From assembly GCA_902540595.1 (NCBI GenBank), contig CACBNI010000002.1, forward strand, positions 62,001-126,000: a stretch of 64,000 nucleotides of DNA, in the 5' to 3' direction. This DNA is from an uncultured Pelagibacteraceae bacterium. GTDB lineage: Bacteria > Pseudomonadota > Alphaproteobacteria > Pelagibacterales > Pelagibacteraceae. Each line of letters begins with the position of its first letter. The first letter of the stretch is position 1. Shown piece after piece: positions 41,433 to 51,959 of the stretch. The translations under genes were made by a program, and so were the position numbers. Below the pieces are notes generated by a model that saw only the letters and a program-made list of their open reading frames with translations, was not told where the DNA came from and ran no database searches.

Positions 41433-42035
41433 TTAGTAAATATTTTGTGCGGCTACCATTGTAAGTAACATCGGTAGAGATAGAAGTGTATTTGTTCTAG
41501 AAAATAACATTGCTGTTTTAGCAGACTTTGCTTTTGTTTCAGGATCAGTTTCAACAATTCCTAATGCTCTTTTTTGATTTGGCCAAATTACAAACCAAAC
41601 GTTAAAAGCCATTATAATACCCAACCACATTCCAATCCCTATTGCAGTATGTTTTGGAATGCCAGAACCAATACTAAAAGTCATTGCATCATGTAGATAA
41701 CCATTTAGCCAAGCTAATATTAAACCAGATAGGACAGTAAATGCTGCAGCCCATCTAAAATAAAATAAAGCTGCTGGAGCTATCACTTTTCCAATAGCAG
41801 GCTTTTGTTCATCTGGAATTTTAGCCATGTTTGGAATTTGAACAAAATTGAAATACCAAAGTAGTCCAATCCACATTATTGCAACAAGAACATGGATATA
41901 TCTAAATAACCAACTCCAAAATAATGTGTCAAAGGCAATACCTTCATTTTGAAAAAACATTCCAACAAACAAAATTATAGCTAAAGCCAATGATGCGTGA
42001 ACTGTTTTTGATAATGAAGATAAAAAATTACTCAT
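41433..42035 (-). CDS. PuuD-like (urate oxidase N-terminal domain) membrane protein without cytochrome domain
   Basis: The 200-residue protein has about five membrane helices. Its middle part, FRYIHVLVAIMWIGLLWYFNFVQIP, IAPAALFYFRWAAAFTVLSGL and FNVWFVIWPNQKRALG, resembles the membrane domain of the urate hydroxylase PuuD. The fused cytochrome c domain of PuuD is missing, and no CxxCH motif is present. Histidines within the helices could bind haem or metal. The function is therefore open, and urate oxidation should not be assumed. It is a single gene between secF and uvrA. Confidence 0.7.
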   Translation of the reverse strand: MSNFLSSLSKTVHASLALAIILFVGMFFQNEGIAFDTLFWSWLFRYIHVLVAIMWIGLLWYFNFVQIPNMAKIPDEQKPAIGKVIAPAALFYFRWAAAFTVLSGLILAWLNGYLHDAMTFSIGSGIPKHTAIGIGMWLGIIMAFNVWFVIWPNQKRALGIVETDPETKAKSAKTAMLFSRTNTLLSLPMLLTMVAAQNIY

Positions 42036-42083
42036 GATTCACAAACTATACACTAAATTTTGACTATTTTTAAGTTTTTATAT

Positions 42084-44936
42084 TTAATTTAATAAGGGTT
42101 TTAAAAACTGACCAGTGTAACTGTCTTTAATTTTTGTAACTTCTTCCGGTTTACCTTCTGCGATAATTTTACCACCCTTAACACCACCTTCAGGACCCAT
42201 ATCAACAATATAATCTGCTGTTTTAATAACATCCAAATTATGCTCAATTACAACAACAGTGTTACCTAGTTTTACAAAAGTATGAAGAATTTCTAAAAGT
42301 TTTTTAATATCATGCTGATGCAAACCAGTTGTGGGCTCATCTAATATATACATTGTTCTACCTGTGGATCTTTTAGACAACTCTTTAGCAAGCTTAATTC
42401 TTTGAGCCTCACCACCTGAAAGGGTTGTTGCTTGTTGACCTATTTTTATGTAACCCAAACCAACTTTTTTTAAAGTTAATAATTTTGTTTTAATATTTGA
42501 TATATTTTCAAAATACTCGCAACCTTCGTCAACTGACATATCTAAAACATCTGCAATACTTTTACCCTTAAATTTTATTTCTAATGTTTCTCTATTATAT
42601 CTTGTACCCTTACACTCATCACACTGAATATAGACATCTGGTAAAAAGTGCATTTCATACGTAATTACTCCATCCCCTTCACAGGCTTCACATCTTCCAC
42701 CTTTAACATTAAATGAAAATCTACCAGGCTTATAGCCTCTTGTTTTAGACTCGGGTAAACTTGTAAACCAATCTCTTATTGGCCCAAAAGCACCGGTATA
42801 GGTTGCAGGATTTGATCTAGGTGTTCTTCCAATCGGAGACTGATCTATATCAATAATTTTATCGATTAATTCAACACCTTTATATCCTTTAAAGGCTTTA
42901 GGCGCTTTTTTAGCTTTATTGTTAAGAGTTAAATTTAAGGCATGAAAAAGTGTTTGTAATATTAATGTTGATTTTCCACTACCAGATACGCCAGTTACAC
43001 AGGTAAATGTTCCTGTTGGAATTTTAAGATTTACATTATTTAAATTATTTCCCGTTGCTCCATTGATTTCAACAAATCTCCCATTTTTAGCTATTCGTCT
43101 AGATTTAGGAATTTCAATTTTCTTTTTGTTTGCAAGGTATTGACCTGTAATACTATTTTTATCTTTCTTAATTTCATCATAAGTGCCTTGCGATGTTACT
43201 TGACCACCATTAGTTCCAGCTTCAGGTCCAAGATCTATAATATGATCTGCATTTTCCATAGTTTCTGTGTCATGTTCTACAACTATCACTGTGTTGCCAA
43301 GATCTCTTAATCTTTTTAAAGCATTAATAAGTTTAACATTATCTTTTTGGTGTAATCCAATTGATGGTTCGTCTAGTACATAAAGTACACCAGTTAAACC
43401 TGAACCTATTTGAGAGGCTAATCTTATTCTCTGAGCTTCTCCACCAGATAATGTGCCAGACTCTCTTGATAGAGTTAAGTAATCTAATCCCACATTAAGT
43501 AAAAAATTTAATCTTTCGTTAATTTCTTTAAGTACATGTTCTGCAATTTTAAATTGTCTTTTATCTATATGATTTACTAAATCTTTGAACCATTCAGCAG
43601 AGTCAGATATTGATTTTTTCGTTACTTCACTAATATTAAGACCATTAATTTTAACACATAATGCTTCTTCTTTAAGACGGTCACCGTTACAAGCCTCACA
43701 CGCAGTATCTGACTGATATTCTGCTATAGCCTCTCTTTTCCATTCGCTATCAGATTCTAAAAATCTTCGCTCAAGATTATTGATAACCCCTTCAAATGTT
43801 TTTTTATAAGAATATTTTTCATAACCATCGTCATAATTAAATTTTATTTCATCTTCATCCGATCCATAAAGAACAATATCTTTAATTTTTTTAGGTAGTT
43901 TTTTCCATTTTTCATCTAAAGAAAATCCATAATGTTTTGCTAAAGATGATAAAGTTTGTGCATAATATAAGGTTGTTGATTTTGCCCAAGGTTCAATTGC
44001 ACCGTCGGCTAAACTTTTCCTTTCATCAGGTACAACAAGGTTTGGATCAACATTTAATTTCATACCAATACCTTCACATTCTTCACAAGCACCGTAAGGA
44101 CTGTTAAATGAAAATAATCTTGGCTCTATTTCCTCGATAGTAAATCCACTTTCAGGACATGCAAACTTTGTTGAGTAAATTAATTTTTCAACTTTTCGAT
44201 GTTTTTGAGGTAATGTTTCATCTTCATACTCAACAAAAACTAGCCCGTTTGCAAGATTTACAGCCGTTTCAACACTTTCAGCCAGTCTATTTCCCAACTT
44301 CGAATTTAAAACAATTCTATCAACTAAAACTGAAATATCATGTTTAAGTTTTTTGTCTAAGTTAGGAGATTTATCAATATCATATAAAATATTATCAATT
44401 TTAATTTTTCTAAAACCTCTTCGCTTATAACTTAAAATATCTTTTCTATATTCACCTTTACGTCCTCTAACAACAGGTGCATATATATAAATTGTAGATT
44501 TTTTTGGAAGTTTTTTAATTAAATCCACTATTTGAGTTATGGTTTGTGATGTTATTGGTTTACCAGTAAATGGAGAGTAGGGAATACCTGCTCTTGCATA
44601 GAGTACACGCATATAGTCATAAATCTCAGTAACAGTAGCAACTGTAGATCTTGGATTTTTTGAAGTATTTTTTTGTTCAATGGCAATTGCAGGACTTAAT
44701 CCTTCGATAAGATCAACATTTGGTTTTTTCATTTTGTCCAAAAATTGTCTTGCATATGCTGATAAACTTTCCACGTATCTTCTTTGGCCCTCAGCATAGA
44801 TAGTATCAAATGCTAAAGAAGATTTTCCTGACCCAGAGAGACCTGTAATTACAACAAATTTATCTTTTGGAATCTCAACAGAAACATTCTTCAAATTATG
44901 TTCTTTAGCACCCTTAATAACTATCTTTTTCATCAT
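42084..44936 (-). CDS. uvrA: Excinuclease ABC subunit A
   Basis: Damage-recognition ATPase of nucleotide excision repair, 950 residues. It has two ABC modules: Walker [15 protein letters not shown] near residue 32 and [11 protein letters not shown] near 650, with signatures [16 protein letters not shown] and [15 protein letters not shown]. Zinc-binding cysteine clusters are visible ([24 protein letters not shown] with CDECKG). It diverges from ssb, a standard arrangement in alphaproteobacteria. I see no clear SOS (LexA) box in the 89-base spacer. Confidence 0.96.
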   Translation of the reverse strand: MMKKIVIKGAKEHNLKNVSVEIPKDKFVVITGLSGSGKSSLAFDTIYAEGQRRYVESLSAYARQFLDKMKKPNVDLIEGLSPAIAIEQKNTSKNPRSTVATVTEIYDYMRVLYARAGIPYSPFTGKPITSQTITQIVDLIKKLPKKSTIYIYAPVVRGRKGEYRKDILSYKRRGFRKIKIDNILYDIDKSPNLDKKLKHDISVLVDRIVLNSKLGNRLAESVETAVNLANGLVFVEYEDETLPQKHRKVEKLIYSTKFACPESGFTIEEIEPRLFSFNSPYGACEECEGIGMKLNVDPNLVVPDERKSLADGAIEPWAKSTTLYYAQTLSSLAKHYGFSLDEKWKKLPKKIKDIVLYGSDEDEIKFNYDDGYEKYSYKKTFEGVINNLERRFLESDSEWKREAIAEYQSDTACEACNGDRLKEEALCVKINGLNISEVTKKSISDSAEWFKDLVNHIDKRQFKIAEHVLKEINERLNFLLNVGLDYLTLSRESGTLSGGEAQRIRLASQIGSGLTGVLYVLDEPSIGLHQKDNVKLINALKRLRDLGNTVIVVEHDTETMENADHIIDLGPEAGTNGGQVTSQGTYDEIKKDKNSITGQYLANKKKIEIPKSRRIAKNGRFVEINGATGNNLNNVNLKIPTGTFTCVTGVSGSGKSTLILQTLFHALNLTLNNKAKKAPKAFKGYKGVELIDKIIDIDQSPIGRTPRSNPATYTGAFGPIRDWFTSLPESKTRGYKPGRFSFNVKGGRCEACEGDGVITYEMHFLPDVYIQCDECKGTRYNRETLEIKFKGKSIADVLDMSVDEGCEYFENISNIKTKLLTLKKVGLGYIKIGQQATTLSGGEAQRIKLAKELSKRSTGRTMYILDEPTTGLHQHDIKKLLEILHTFVKLGNTVVVIEHNLDVIKTADYIVDMGPEGGVKGGKIIAEGKPEEVTKIKDSYTGQFLKPLLN

Positions 44937-45025
44937 AATTTTTGTTGCTTTGACTTAATAAAATTAATATTCAGAAGAATTGTGGTATAAATCTATTTAA
45001 TTAAATAAACAAATATTAAAATATT

Positions 45026-45478
45026 ATGGCTGGAAGTTTAAATAAAGTGTTATTAATTGGTCGTTTGGGCGCAGACCCTGAAATCAAACAAATGGTAAAT
45101 GGCAAGAGTGTAGCGAGATTAAGTCTTGCAACTAGTCAGTCTTGGAAAGATAAAAATACAGGTGAGAAAAAGGAAAAAACGGAATGGCACCGTATAGTTG
45201 TATTTAATGAAGGTCTTGTTAATGTTGTTCAGCAGTATCTAAAAAAAGGTGCACAAATTTATGTAGAGGGTCAAATTACAACAAGGAAATGGAAGGATGA
45301 ACAATCTGGTCAGGATAAATACTCTACTGAAATTGTTATCCAAGGATACAATTCTTCATTAACAATGTTAGGTGGTGGCAATAGCGGTGGAGGTATTCAA
45401 AACGATCCTAATCCACAAAATAATATGGAAGACTCTTCTCAAGTCCCTAACGACATGGATGACGAAATTCCATTTTAG
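45026..45478 (+). CDS. ssb: Single-stranded DNA-binding protein
   Basis: The 150-residue protein has an OB fold (about residues 4-110, beginning [16 protein letters not shown] and including [12 protein letters not shown]). A flexible Gly/Asn linker leads to the acidic tail DMDDEIPF that recruits partner proteins. It diverges from uvrA and is joined to gyrA. Confidence 0.96.
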   Translation: MAGSLNKVLLIGRLGADPEIKQMVNGKSVARLSLATSQSWKDKNTGEKKEKTEWHRIVVFNEGLVNVVQQYLKKGAQIYVEGQITTRKWKDEQSGQDKYSTEIVIQGYNSSLTMLGGGNSGGGIQNDPNPQNNMEDSSQVPNDMDDEIPF

Positions 45479-45483
45479 TGTCT

Positions 45484-48063
45484 ATGCAAAAATCTCAAGA
45501 AACAAAAGATAACAATATTAAATTAATCTCAATGCATGATGAGATGAGTTCATCATATCTTTCATACGCTATGAGTGTAATTGTAAGTCGTGCTCTTCCA
45601 GATATCAGAGACGGACTTAAACCTGTTCATCGAAGAATTTTATACGCAATGTATAAAGGTGGTTATGATTGGTCAAAACAATTTAGAAAATCTGCAAGAA
45701 TAGTTGGTGATGTAATTGGTAAATATCACCCACATGGTGATCAATCTGTTTATGATGCTCTTGTTAGAATGGTACAAGATTTTTCAATGAGCCTGCCATT
45801 AGTGCAAGGTCAAGGAAACTTCGGTTCAATTGATGGAGATCCAGCTGCTGCTATGAGATATACTGAAACACGTTTATCAAAAGTTTCACAATTTTTAATT
45901 GATGATATTGAGAAAAATACTGTTTATTATAAAAGTAATTATGATGAAACTGAAAAAGAACCAAGCGTCTTACCAGCTCAATTTCCAAATTTATTAGTAA
46001 ATGGCGCTGGTGGTATTGCAGTTGGTATGGCAACTAGTATTCCTCCACATAATTTAGGTGAAATAATCGATGGAACTTTGGCACTTATCGCTGACAAAGA
46101 CATTAAAATTAAAGAGTTAATGAAACATATTCCTGGACCAGATTTTCCAACAGGAGGTGTGATAATTGGTAAAGATATTATTAAACAAGGTTATAACAAC
46201 GGAAGAGGCTCTTTTAAAATTAGAGGTGAAGTCTCAATAGAACAGCAAAAAAATGGTCGTGAAAGACTAGTGATTACCTCCATACCATATCAGGTAAATA
46301 AATCAGTTTTAAATGAAAGAATTGCTCAGCTCGTTAGAGAAAAAAAAATTGAAGGAATAAAAGATATCAGAGACGAGTCAAATAGAGAGGGAATTAGAGT
46401 TGCTATTGATCTAAGAAATGGTGTTGAACCAGAAACTATTAAAAGACAACTATACAAGAATACTCAAATTGAGAGCTCTTTTGGATTTAACACTCTAGCT
46501 ATTGTTGAGGGTAAACCTAAAACGTGCACACTTAAAGATTTTTTAGCAAACTTTTTATCTTTCAGAGAAGATGTTGTAATTAAAAAAACAAAATTTGATT
46601 TACAAAAAGCAGAAGAGCGAGCACATATCTTAATAGGGCTATCAGTTTCTGTGGAAAATTTAGATAAAATTATAAAAATAATTCGATCCTCAAAAACACC
46701 TGATGATGCTAAAGGATCTATATTAAAAACTAAGTGGAAAATTAATAAATCTCAAAAATTAATCTCCTTGGTTGAAGGCAAAAAAGGCAAAAACTTATAT
46801 TCTTTATCTGAGCCCCAGGTTCTAGCTATTCTAGAATTAAGATTACAAAAATTAACTGCACTTGGAATAAATGAAATTGAAGTTGAAATAAAAAAACTAG
46901 CAGAGCTGATTGCAAAGTTTAAAAAAATCATATCATCCAAAAAAGAATTATTAAAAGTGATAGGTGAAGAGCTTAGAAATATAAAAGAAAAATTTGCAGT
47001 ACCAAGAAGAACTAAAATAATCGATGCAGTTTTAAATTACGATATTGAAGAAACAATTCAAAAACAATCTGTAATTATTACAGTGACACTTCAAGGATAT
47101 ATTAAAAGAGGTTCATTGGACGGTGTTAAAAAACAAAAAAGAGGTGGTAAAGGTAAATCAGGAATAACAACTAGAGACCAAGACTCTGTAATACAAACCT
47201 TATCTGTAAATACACATACTTCAGTCTTGTTTTTTTCTACAGAAGGGTTGGTTTACAAGGTTAAAGCTTGGAAAATACCCGAAGGATCATCTACATCAAA
47301 GGGTAAATCCTTATTTAATATTTTACCTTTGAAGAGCCATCAAGCAATTAGCTCAATTATGCCAATGCCTGAAGATGAAACAGAATCTAAAAATTATCAG
47401 ATAATCTTTGCTACAGCTCTCGGTAAAGTTAGAAAAAATAGTTTAGATGATTTTTCATCTATTAATGCCTCTGGGAAAATTGCGATGAAACTAGATAATA
47501 ACGACAAGATAGTAGGGGTTAAAATTTGCAAAGATGATCAAGACGTAATTTTAAGTACAAAATTTGGTAAATGTATACGATTTGAAGCAAAAAAATTAAG
47601 AGTTTTTAAAGGAAGATCTTCAAAAGGTATTAAGGGAATTGAATTAGCACCAAATGATCAAATAGTTTCTTTATCAGTTATTGATAGTGACAAAATCAAA
47701 AAAAATGGAAAAAAAACTAAAGATGAAAAATCTGAATTAAATGCAAAAGAAAAGTTTGTTTTATCAATAAGTGAAAATGGATTTGGTAAAAAAACCTCTC
47801 ATTTTGACTACAGAGTAACAAACAGGGGAGGTAAAGGTATAATTGGAATTGTTAATTCACCAAGAAATGGAAACATTACATCCTCATTCCCTGTTAATGA
47901 GGGTGACGAAATTTTGATATCAACTAACAAAGGTAGAGTTATAAGAGTTGCTGTTAAAGAAATCAGAACTGCTGGTAGAAATACACAAGGTGTAAGGATT
48001 ATTAAATTATCTGGTGAGGAAAAAGTTGTGTCTGCTATTAAAATAGATGATAACTTGATTTAA
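45484..48063 (+). CDS. gyrA: DNA gyrase subunit A
   Basis: Type IIA topoisomerase subunit that cleaves and rejoins DNA during supercoiling. The 859-residue protein (ATG at 45484; a GTG at 45478 overlapping the ssb stop is also possible) contains the catalytic Tyr in [10 protein letters not shown]. The quinolone-region segment is [17 protein letters not shown], and the GyrA-box is [11 protein letters not shown] at the start of the C-terminal beta-pinwheel. The presence of the GyrA-box argues for gyrase rather than ParC. Confidence 0.96.
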   Translation: MQKSQETKDNNIKLISMHDEMSSSYLSYAMSVIVSRALPDIRDGLKPVHRRILYAMYKGGYDWSKQFRKSARIVGDVIGKYHPHGDQSVYDALVRMVQDFSMSLPLVQGQGNFGSIDGDPAAAMRYTETRLSKVSQFLIDDIEKNTVYYKSNYDETEKEPSVLPAQFPNLLVNGAGGIAVGMATSIPPHNLGEIIDGTLALIADKDIKIKELMKHIPGPDFPTGGVIIGKDIIKQGYNNGRGSFKIRGEVSIEQQKNGRERLVITSIPYQVNKSVLNERIAQLVREKKIEGIKDIRDESNREGIRVAIDLRNGVEPETIKRQLYKNTQIESSFGFNTLAIVEGKPKTCTLKDFLANFLSFREDVVIKKTKFDLQKAEERAHILIGLSVSVENLDKIIKIIRSSKTPDDAKGSILKTKWKINKSQKLISLVEGKKGKNLYSLSEPQVLAILELRLQKLTALGINEIEVEIKKLAELIAKFKKIISSKKELLKVIGEELRNIKEKFAVPRRTKIIDAVLNYDIEETIQKQSVIITVTLQGYIKRGSLDGVKKQKRGGKGKSGITTRDQDSVIQTLSVNTHTSVLFFSTEGLVYKVKAWKIPEGSSTSKGKSLFNILPLKSHQAISSIMPMPEDETESKNYQIIFATALGKVRKNSLDDFSSINASGKIAMKLDNNDKIVGVKICKDDQDVILSTKFGKCIRFEAKKLRVFKGRSSKGIKGIELAPNDQIVSLSVIDSDKIKKNGKKTKDEKSELNAKEKFVLSISENGFGKKTSHFDYRVTNRGGKGIIGIVNSPRNGNITSSFPVNEGDEILISTNKGRVIRVAVKEIRTAGRNTQGVRIIKLSGEEKVVSAIKIDDNLI

Positions 48064-48067
48064 TTTA

Positions 48068-48562
48068 ATGAGCAAAATAGCAATATACCCAGGCACATTT
48101 GATCCAATCACCTATGGTCACATAGATGTTATAAAAAAAGCCTTAAAATTATTTGATAAGATTGTTGTTGGTGTATCTGATGTTAGCAGTAAAAATTATC
48201 TTTTTAGTTCTGAGGAGAGAATTGAGATACTAAACAAAGCTCTATTTAAGGATTTAAAACTTAATAAAAAAAAAATTATAGTTGTATCTTTTAGCTCATT
48301 AACCACCGATTTGTGCAAAAAATATAAATCAAATATTATCTTAAGGGGATTAAGAGCTGTGTCGGATTTTGAGTACGAATTCCAATTAGCTGGAATGAAT
48401 AGAAAATTAAATCAGAATATCGAAACTATTTTTTTAATGTCAGATGTTGAAAATCAAATAATCTCTTCTAGATTTGTTAAAGAGATTGTAAAATTAAATG
48501 GTGATATTAAGAAATTTACTACTAAAAGTACTATCAAATCTTTAAAAGAAAAATATGAATAA
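48068..48562 (+). CDS. coaD: Phosphopantetheine adenylyltransferase
   Basis: Penultimate enzyme of coenzyme A synthesis, 164 residues. The nucleotidyl-transferase motif is YPGTFDPITYGHIDVI (TxGH-type). LRGLRAVSDFEYEFQLAGMNRKL and the late ISSRFVKEIVKLNGD complete the family pattern. It overlaps the cyclophilin gene by 8 bases. Confidence 0.96.
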   Translation: MSKIAIYPGTFDPITYGHIDVIKKALKLFDKIVVGVSDVSSKNYLFSSEERIEILNKALFKDLKLNKKKIIVVSFSSLTTDLCKKYKSNIILRGLRAVSDFEYEFQLAGMNRKLNQNIETIFLMSDVENQIISSRFVKEIVKLNGDIKKFTTKSTIKSLKEKYE

Positions 48563-49115
48563 AATTTTAATTAATCTATTTATTTTATTTTTTTTTATTA
48601 CCAATCAATCAATAGCTGAGGAGAATATAATGATTTTAAAATTAAAAGATGGAGATGTAAAAATAGAGTTATTTGAAGATGTGGCTCCAAATCATGTCAA
48701 AAGAATTAAAGAATTAGCAAACGATGGCAAATACGATAACGTTGTTTTTCACAGAGTTATTGACGGATTTATGGCTCAAACTGGTGACGTTAAGTTTGGT
48801 AATTCAGAGTCTAAAGATTTTGATTTAAGAAGAGCTGGAATGGGGGGATCTGATTTACCAGATTTGAAGCAAGAATTTAGTAGTTTACCCCATGATAGAG
48901 GAACTTTATCAATGGCTAGATCTTCGGATCCAAATAGTGCAAATAGTCAATTTTTTATATGTTTTAAACCAGCACCTTTTTTAGACAGACAATACACTGT
49001 TTTTGGTAAAGTAATTGAAGGAATGGATTTAGTAGATAAAATTAAAAGAGGTGATGAAAGCAATAATGGATCTGTATCAGATCCAGATAAGATCATAAGC
49101 TTTAAATCACAATAA
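48555..49115 (+). CDS. ppi: Secreted peptidyl-prolyl cis-trans isomerase (cyclophilin)
   Basis: The 186-residue protein has an N-terminal signal peptide (about residues 1-21, ending SIAEE). The cyclophilin core shows VVFHRVIDGFMAQTGD (catalytic Arg), GTLSMARSSDPNSANSQFFIC and the LDRQYTVFGKVIEGMD segment. It should act in periplasmic protein folding. It lies between coaD and tgt as in other alphaproteobacteria, although queA, often found here too, is absent. Confidence 0.93.
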   Translation: MNKILINLFILFFFITNQSIAEENIMILKLKDGDVKIELFEDVAPNHVKRIKELANDGKYDNVVFHRVIDGFMAQTGDVKFGNSESKDFDLRRAGMGGSDLPDLKQEFSSLPHDRGTLSMARSSDPNSANSQFFICFKPAPFLDRQYTVFGKVIEGMDLVDKIKRGDESNNGSVSDPDKIISFKSQ

Positions 49116-49123
49116 TCTATTGG

Positions 49124-50236
49124 ATGGCATTAAAAAATTTTGCCTTTAAAGTTCTAAAAAAAGATAAGTTTGCAAGATCAGGTGTTATAGAAACTTATCG
49201 TGGTAGTATAAACACACCAGCCTTTATGCCTGTTGGCACACAAGCAACCGTAAAAGCTTGTACAATTGATGACATAAAAAAAACAGGTTCTCAAATAATT
49301 TTGTCTAACACTTATCATTTAATGATTAGACCAGGTGTTGAACGAATTAAATCTGCTGGTGGCCTTCATAAATTTATGAATTGTGATTTACCAATTTTAA
49401 CAGACTCTGGTGGTTTTCAAGTAATGTCTCTTTCGAAATTAAATAAAATTGATCGTGAAAAAGGAGCCATCTTTAATTCACATGTAGATGGTAAAAAGTT
49501 TTATTTAAGCCCTGAAGAAAGTATAAAAGTTCAACTGGGATTAAATTCAGATATTGTTATGATTATGGATGAATGTCCAAAAAAAACTATCGATTATGAT
49601 TTAATAAAAAAATCTATGGATCTATCTTTGTATTGGGCAGAAAGATCAAAAAAGGCATTTGGTATAAATCGACATAAAGGTCTATTTGGTATTGTACAAG
49701 GAGGGTTATTTAAGGATTTACGAATAAAGTCATTAAATGAATTAATGAATATAGGTTTTGATGGCTATGCATTAGGAGGACTTGCTGTTGGTGAAACTCA
49801 ACAAGAAATGTTTTCAGTTTTAGATGATGTAAAAGAATATCTACCAGATGATAAACCCCATTATTTAATGGGTGTTGGTACGCCGTCTGATATTCTTGGA
49901 GCTGTGAAACGTGGTATTGATATGTTCGATTGTGTTCTACCTACTAGATCTGGAAGAACTGGACTTGCTTTTACTTGGGAAGGAAGAATAAATATTAAAA
50001 ATAACAAATATCAAAATGATAATACACCTTTAGATTCTAATTGTGATAATTTAAATCTTAATAAATATTCTAAAAATTACCTAAACCATCTTTTTAATAC
50101 AAATGAAATACTGGCATCAATGCTATTAACGCTTCACAATATCAATTTTTATCAAGAATTAATGTCTTCTATTAGAGATAATATAGAGACAGGTACGTTC
50201 GATAAATTTCATGATAAATACATAGATAAGTTGTAG
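49124..50236 (+). CDS. tgt: tRNA-guanine transglycosylase with altered zinc site
   Basis: Exchanges guanine-34 for preQ1 (or queuine) in certain tRNAs. The 370-residue protein has PAFMPVGTQATVKA, the catalytic LTDSGGFQVMSLSKL and the nucleophile region MFDCVLPTRSGRTG. At the zinc site the family pattern CxCxxC is replaced: the segment reads PLDSNCDNLNLNKYS, so only the first of three cysteines remains, while the later His (LLTLHN) is kept. The rest of the fold looks intact, which argues against a sequencing error or pseudogene. The queA gene is not adjacent. Confidence 0.92.
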   Translation: MALKNFAFKVLKKDKFARSGVIETYRGSINTPAFMPVGTQATVKACTIDDIKKTGSQIILSNTYHLMIRPGVERIKSAGGLHKFMNCDLPILTDSGGFQVMSLSKLNKIDREKGAIFNSHVDGKKFYLSPEESIKVQLGLNSDIVMIMDECPKKTIDYDLIKKSMDLSLYWAERSKKAFGINRHKGLFGIVQGGLFKDLRIKSLNELMNIGFDGYALGGLAVGETQQEMFSVLDDVKEYLPDDKPHYLMGVGTPSDILGAVKRGIDMFDCVLPTRSGRTGLAFTWEGRINIKNNKYQNDNTPLDSNCDNLNLNKYSKNYLNHLFNTNEILASMLLTLHNINFYQELMSSIRDNIETGTFDKFHDKYIDKL

Positions 50237-50265
50237 TAGAATTAAATATTTGCCTAAATTGACAT

Positions 50266-50293
50266 TTGAAAAAATAAAATAAATCTGTATATA
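50266..50293 (+). promoter_or_regulatory. Possible promoter of tRNA-Lys
   Basis: TTGAAA (50266-50271) and TATATA (50288-50293) are spaced 16 bases apart in the tgt-tRNA gap and would start transcription about 20 bases before the mature tRNA. A TTGACA at 50259-50264 lies too far for a standard spacer. Pattern only. Confidence 0.35.
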
Positions 50294-50319
50294 ACAATCA
50301 TTCAGTTTGAATAAATTGT

Positions 50320-50395
<76 letters not shown>

Positions 50396-50403
50396 TAATT
50401 CAT

Positions 50404-51231
50404 CTAAACTGACTTAATTGGTGGATAATCTAAAATCACCTCGTTCATTTTTTCATTTAAATCTTTAATTCTATTATCAGAAGAAGGGTGGGTGCTCATA
50501 AATTCAGGTGGTTCTTTTCCTTTATTAAGTTTTTTCATTCTTTCCCAAATTTTAACTGTCTCTCTAATGTCATAACCAGATAGAGATGAAAATATCATAC
50601 CTAAATAGTCTGCTTCACTTTCTTGTTTTCTATTAAAAGGATTTAAAATTCCCAATTGAGCCAATAAACCAACAGTGTTCATACCTGTTGTCCTATTGAT
50701 ATCTGAAAGTACACCACCAGAGGCAATATCAATTATTCTTGTTCCCACATTTAGTAAAGTTCCTCTGCTAGCTCTTTCAACCGAATGTTTTGCAACAGCA
50801 TGGGCAATCTCATGACCCATAACAGCAGCTAAACCATCGGTATTTTTTGTTGCTTCAAGAATACCTGTGTATACAGCAATTTTTCCACCAGGCATACACC
50901 AGGCATTTCTAACTTTTTTTTTATCTATTAAAATATATTCCCAATCAAAATTAGCAGTAGGATCGTTTAAACCTTCTCGATCAAAATATTGAGATATGGA
51001 ATTTTCCATTTTACTTCCGATTTGTTTGATTTCATTAAGAGTTTTTTTATCGTCACTCATGTTTTCTTTTTCTTTAATTTTTTCATAAATTTGAGCTGCT
51101 TGAGCATTTAGCTTAGCTTCAGAAACTATTTTTAATTGCTTTCTCTCAGTAATCGGTGCGGTAGTACAAGAGGGCAAGAAATATCCACAACAACTGCAAC
51201 CAACATAAGATAAAAATTTTCTTCTATTCAT
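50404..51231 (-). CDS. M48-family metalloprotease, likely Tat-exported lipoprotein
   Basis: Periplasmic zinc protease of 275 residues, LoiP/BepA-like. The catalytic helix is VMGHEIAHAVAKHS (HEXXH, about residue 139) with the third ligand in QESEADYLGM. The N-terminus NRRKFLSYVG followed by a short hydrophobic stretch and LPSC looks like a twin-arginine signal with a lipobox (Cys22), so it may be a Tat-exported, lipid-anchored enzyme. A role in outer-membrane protein quality control is plausible from the family. It is convergent with the tRNA-Lys gene and diverges from the microprotein at 51263. Confidence 0.88.
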   Translation of the reverse strand: MNRRKFLSYVGCSCCGYFLPSCTTAPITERKQLKIVSEAKLNAQAAQIYEKIKEKENMSDDKKTLNEIKQIGSKMENSISQYFDREGLNDPTANFDWEYILIDKKKVRNAWCMPGGKIAVYTGILEATKNTDGLAAVMGHEIAHAVAKHSVERASRGTLLNVGTRIIDIASGGVLSDINRTTGMNTVGLLAQLGILNPFNRKQESEADYLGMIFSSLSGYDIRETVKIWERMKKLNKGKEPPEFMSTHPSSDNRIKDLNEKMNEVILDYPPIKSV

Positions 51232-51262
51232 AACTCTATAAAATTGATAATATTACAATATA

Positions 51263-51340
51263 ATGAATCTTAATAATAAAATTTTAATTGTTTTATTTAT
51301 CATTGCAATTATTTTTGTTATTTACGCAAGTTATAATTAG
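51263..51340 (+). CDS. Candidate 25-residue membrane microprotein
   Basis: An ATG at 51263 opens 25 codons: a short polar start (MNLNNK) then a hydrophobic helix of about 16 residues (ILIVLFIIAIIFVIYA), ending SYN. It stops 4 bases before the DUF502 ATG at 51345, in a different frame, an operon-like arrangement. No clear Shine-Dalgarno sequence is seen. AT-rich DNA readily encodes such hydrophobic stretches by chance, so confidence is low. Confidence 0.3.
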   Translation: MNLNNKILIVLFIIAIIFVIYASYN

Positions 51341-51344
51341 ATAT

Positions 51345-51959
51345 ATGGCAAAAAAAAATTCAAAAAAATCATTATCTCTAACATTAAGAAACTATTTTAT
51401 AGCTGGTGTAGTTGTTTTAATACCAATTGGTTTTACCTTATATCTTAGTAAAATTCTTATTGGTGTTTCATCAAATTTAATACCAGCAAATATTAATCCT
51501 AATAGTTATTTACCGTTTAATATACCTGGTGTTGAAATAGTTATTTCAATTATATTTATTACTTTTGTTGGTGGTTTGTCACTTTCTTTTTTTGGAAGAA
51601 GAATTTTAAAATTAATTGACGATCTATTTAAAAGAATTCCTTTTTTAAGAACTGTTTATTCAGCAATAGTTCAAATGACTGAAACATTTTCAAAAAAAGA
51701 CAACGGCCAAAAGAGTGTCGTATTAATTGAATATCCTAGAAAGGGAGTTTGGGCTGTTGGTTTTGCAACTAAAGAAAATACTGGAGAGATGGCTCAGAAA
51801 ACTAATAAGAAACTAATTAATGTTTTTGTTCCCACAACTCCAAATCCTACAAGTGGTTTTTTATTAATGTTTCCAGTTGAAGATGTTATTTATTTAAATA
51901 TGTCATTTGAAGAGGCCTCTAAATTTATAGTATCTGCGGGTACTTCAACAAAGTCTTAA
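51345..51959 (+). CDS. DUF502-family membrane protein
   Basis: The 204-residue protein (ATG at 51345 chosen, since the upstream TTG-type reading from 51288 has no conserved part) begins MAKKNSKKSLSLTLRNYFIAGVVVLIPIGFTLYL. It has two membrane helices (about 17-37 and 62-85). Conserved segments IPFLRTVYSAIVQMTETFS, VVLIEYPRKGVWAVGFAT and VFVPTTPNPTSGFLLMFP are characteristic of DUF502. The function of the family is not established. It converges with recG by a 4-base overlap. Confidence 0.88.
   Translation: MAKKNSKKSLSLTLRNYFIAGVVVLIPIGFTLYLSKILIGVSSNLIPANINPNSYLPFNIPGVEIVISIIFITFVGGLSLSFFGRRILKLIDDLFKRIPFLRTVYSAIVQMTETFSKKDNGQKSVVLIEYPRKGVWAVGFATKENTGEMAQKTNKKLINVFVPTTPNPTSGFLLMFPVEDVIYLNMSFEEASKFIVSAGTSTKS

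Noticed and set aside
44937-45025. LexA/SOS box between uvrA and ssb
   Set aside because: No GTTC-N7-GTTC or related pattern is visible in the spacer.
49124-50236. Frameshift or pseudogene explanation for the altered tgt zinc site
   Set aside because: The frame and conserved sequence continue normally on both sides of the replaced cysteines to a full-length end.
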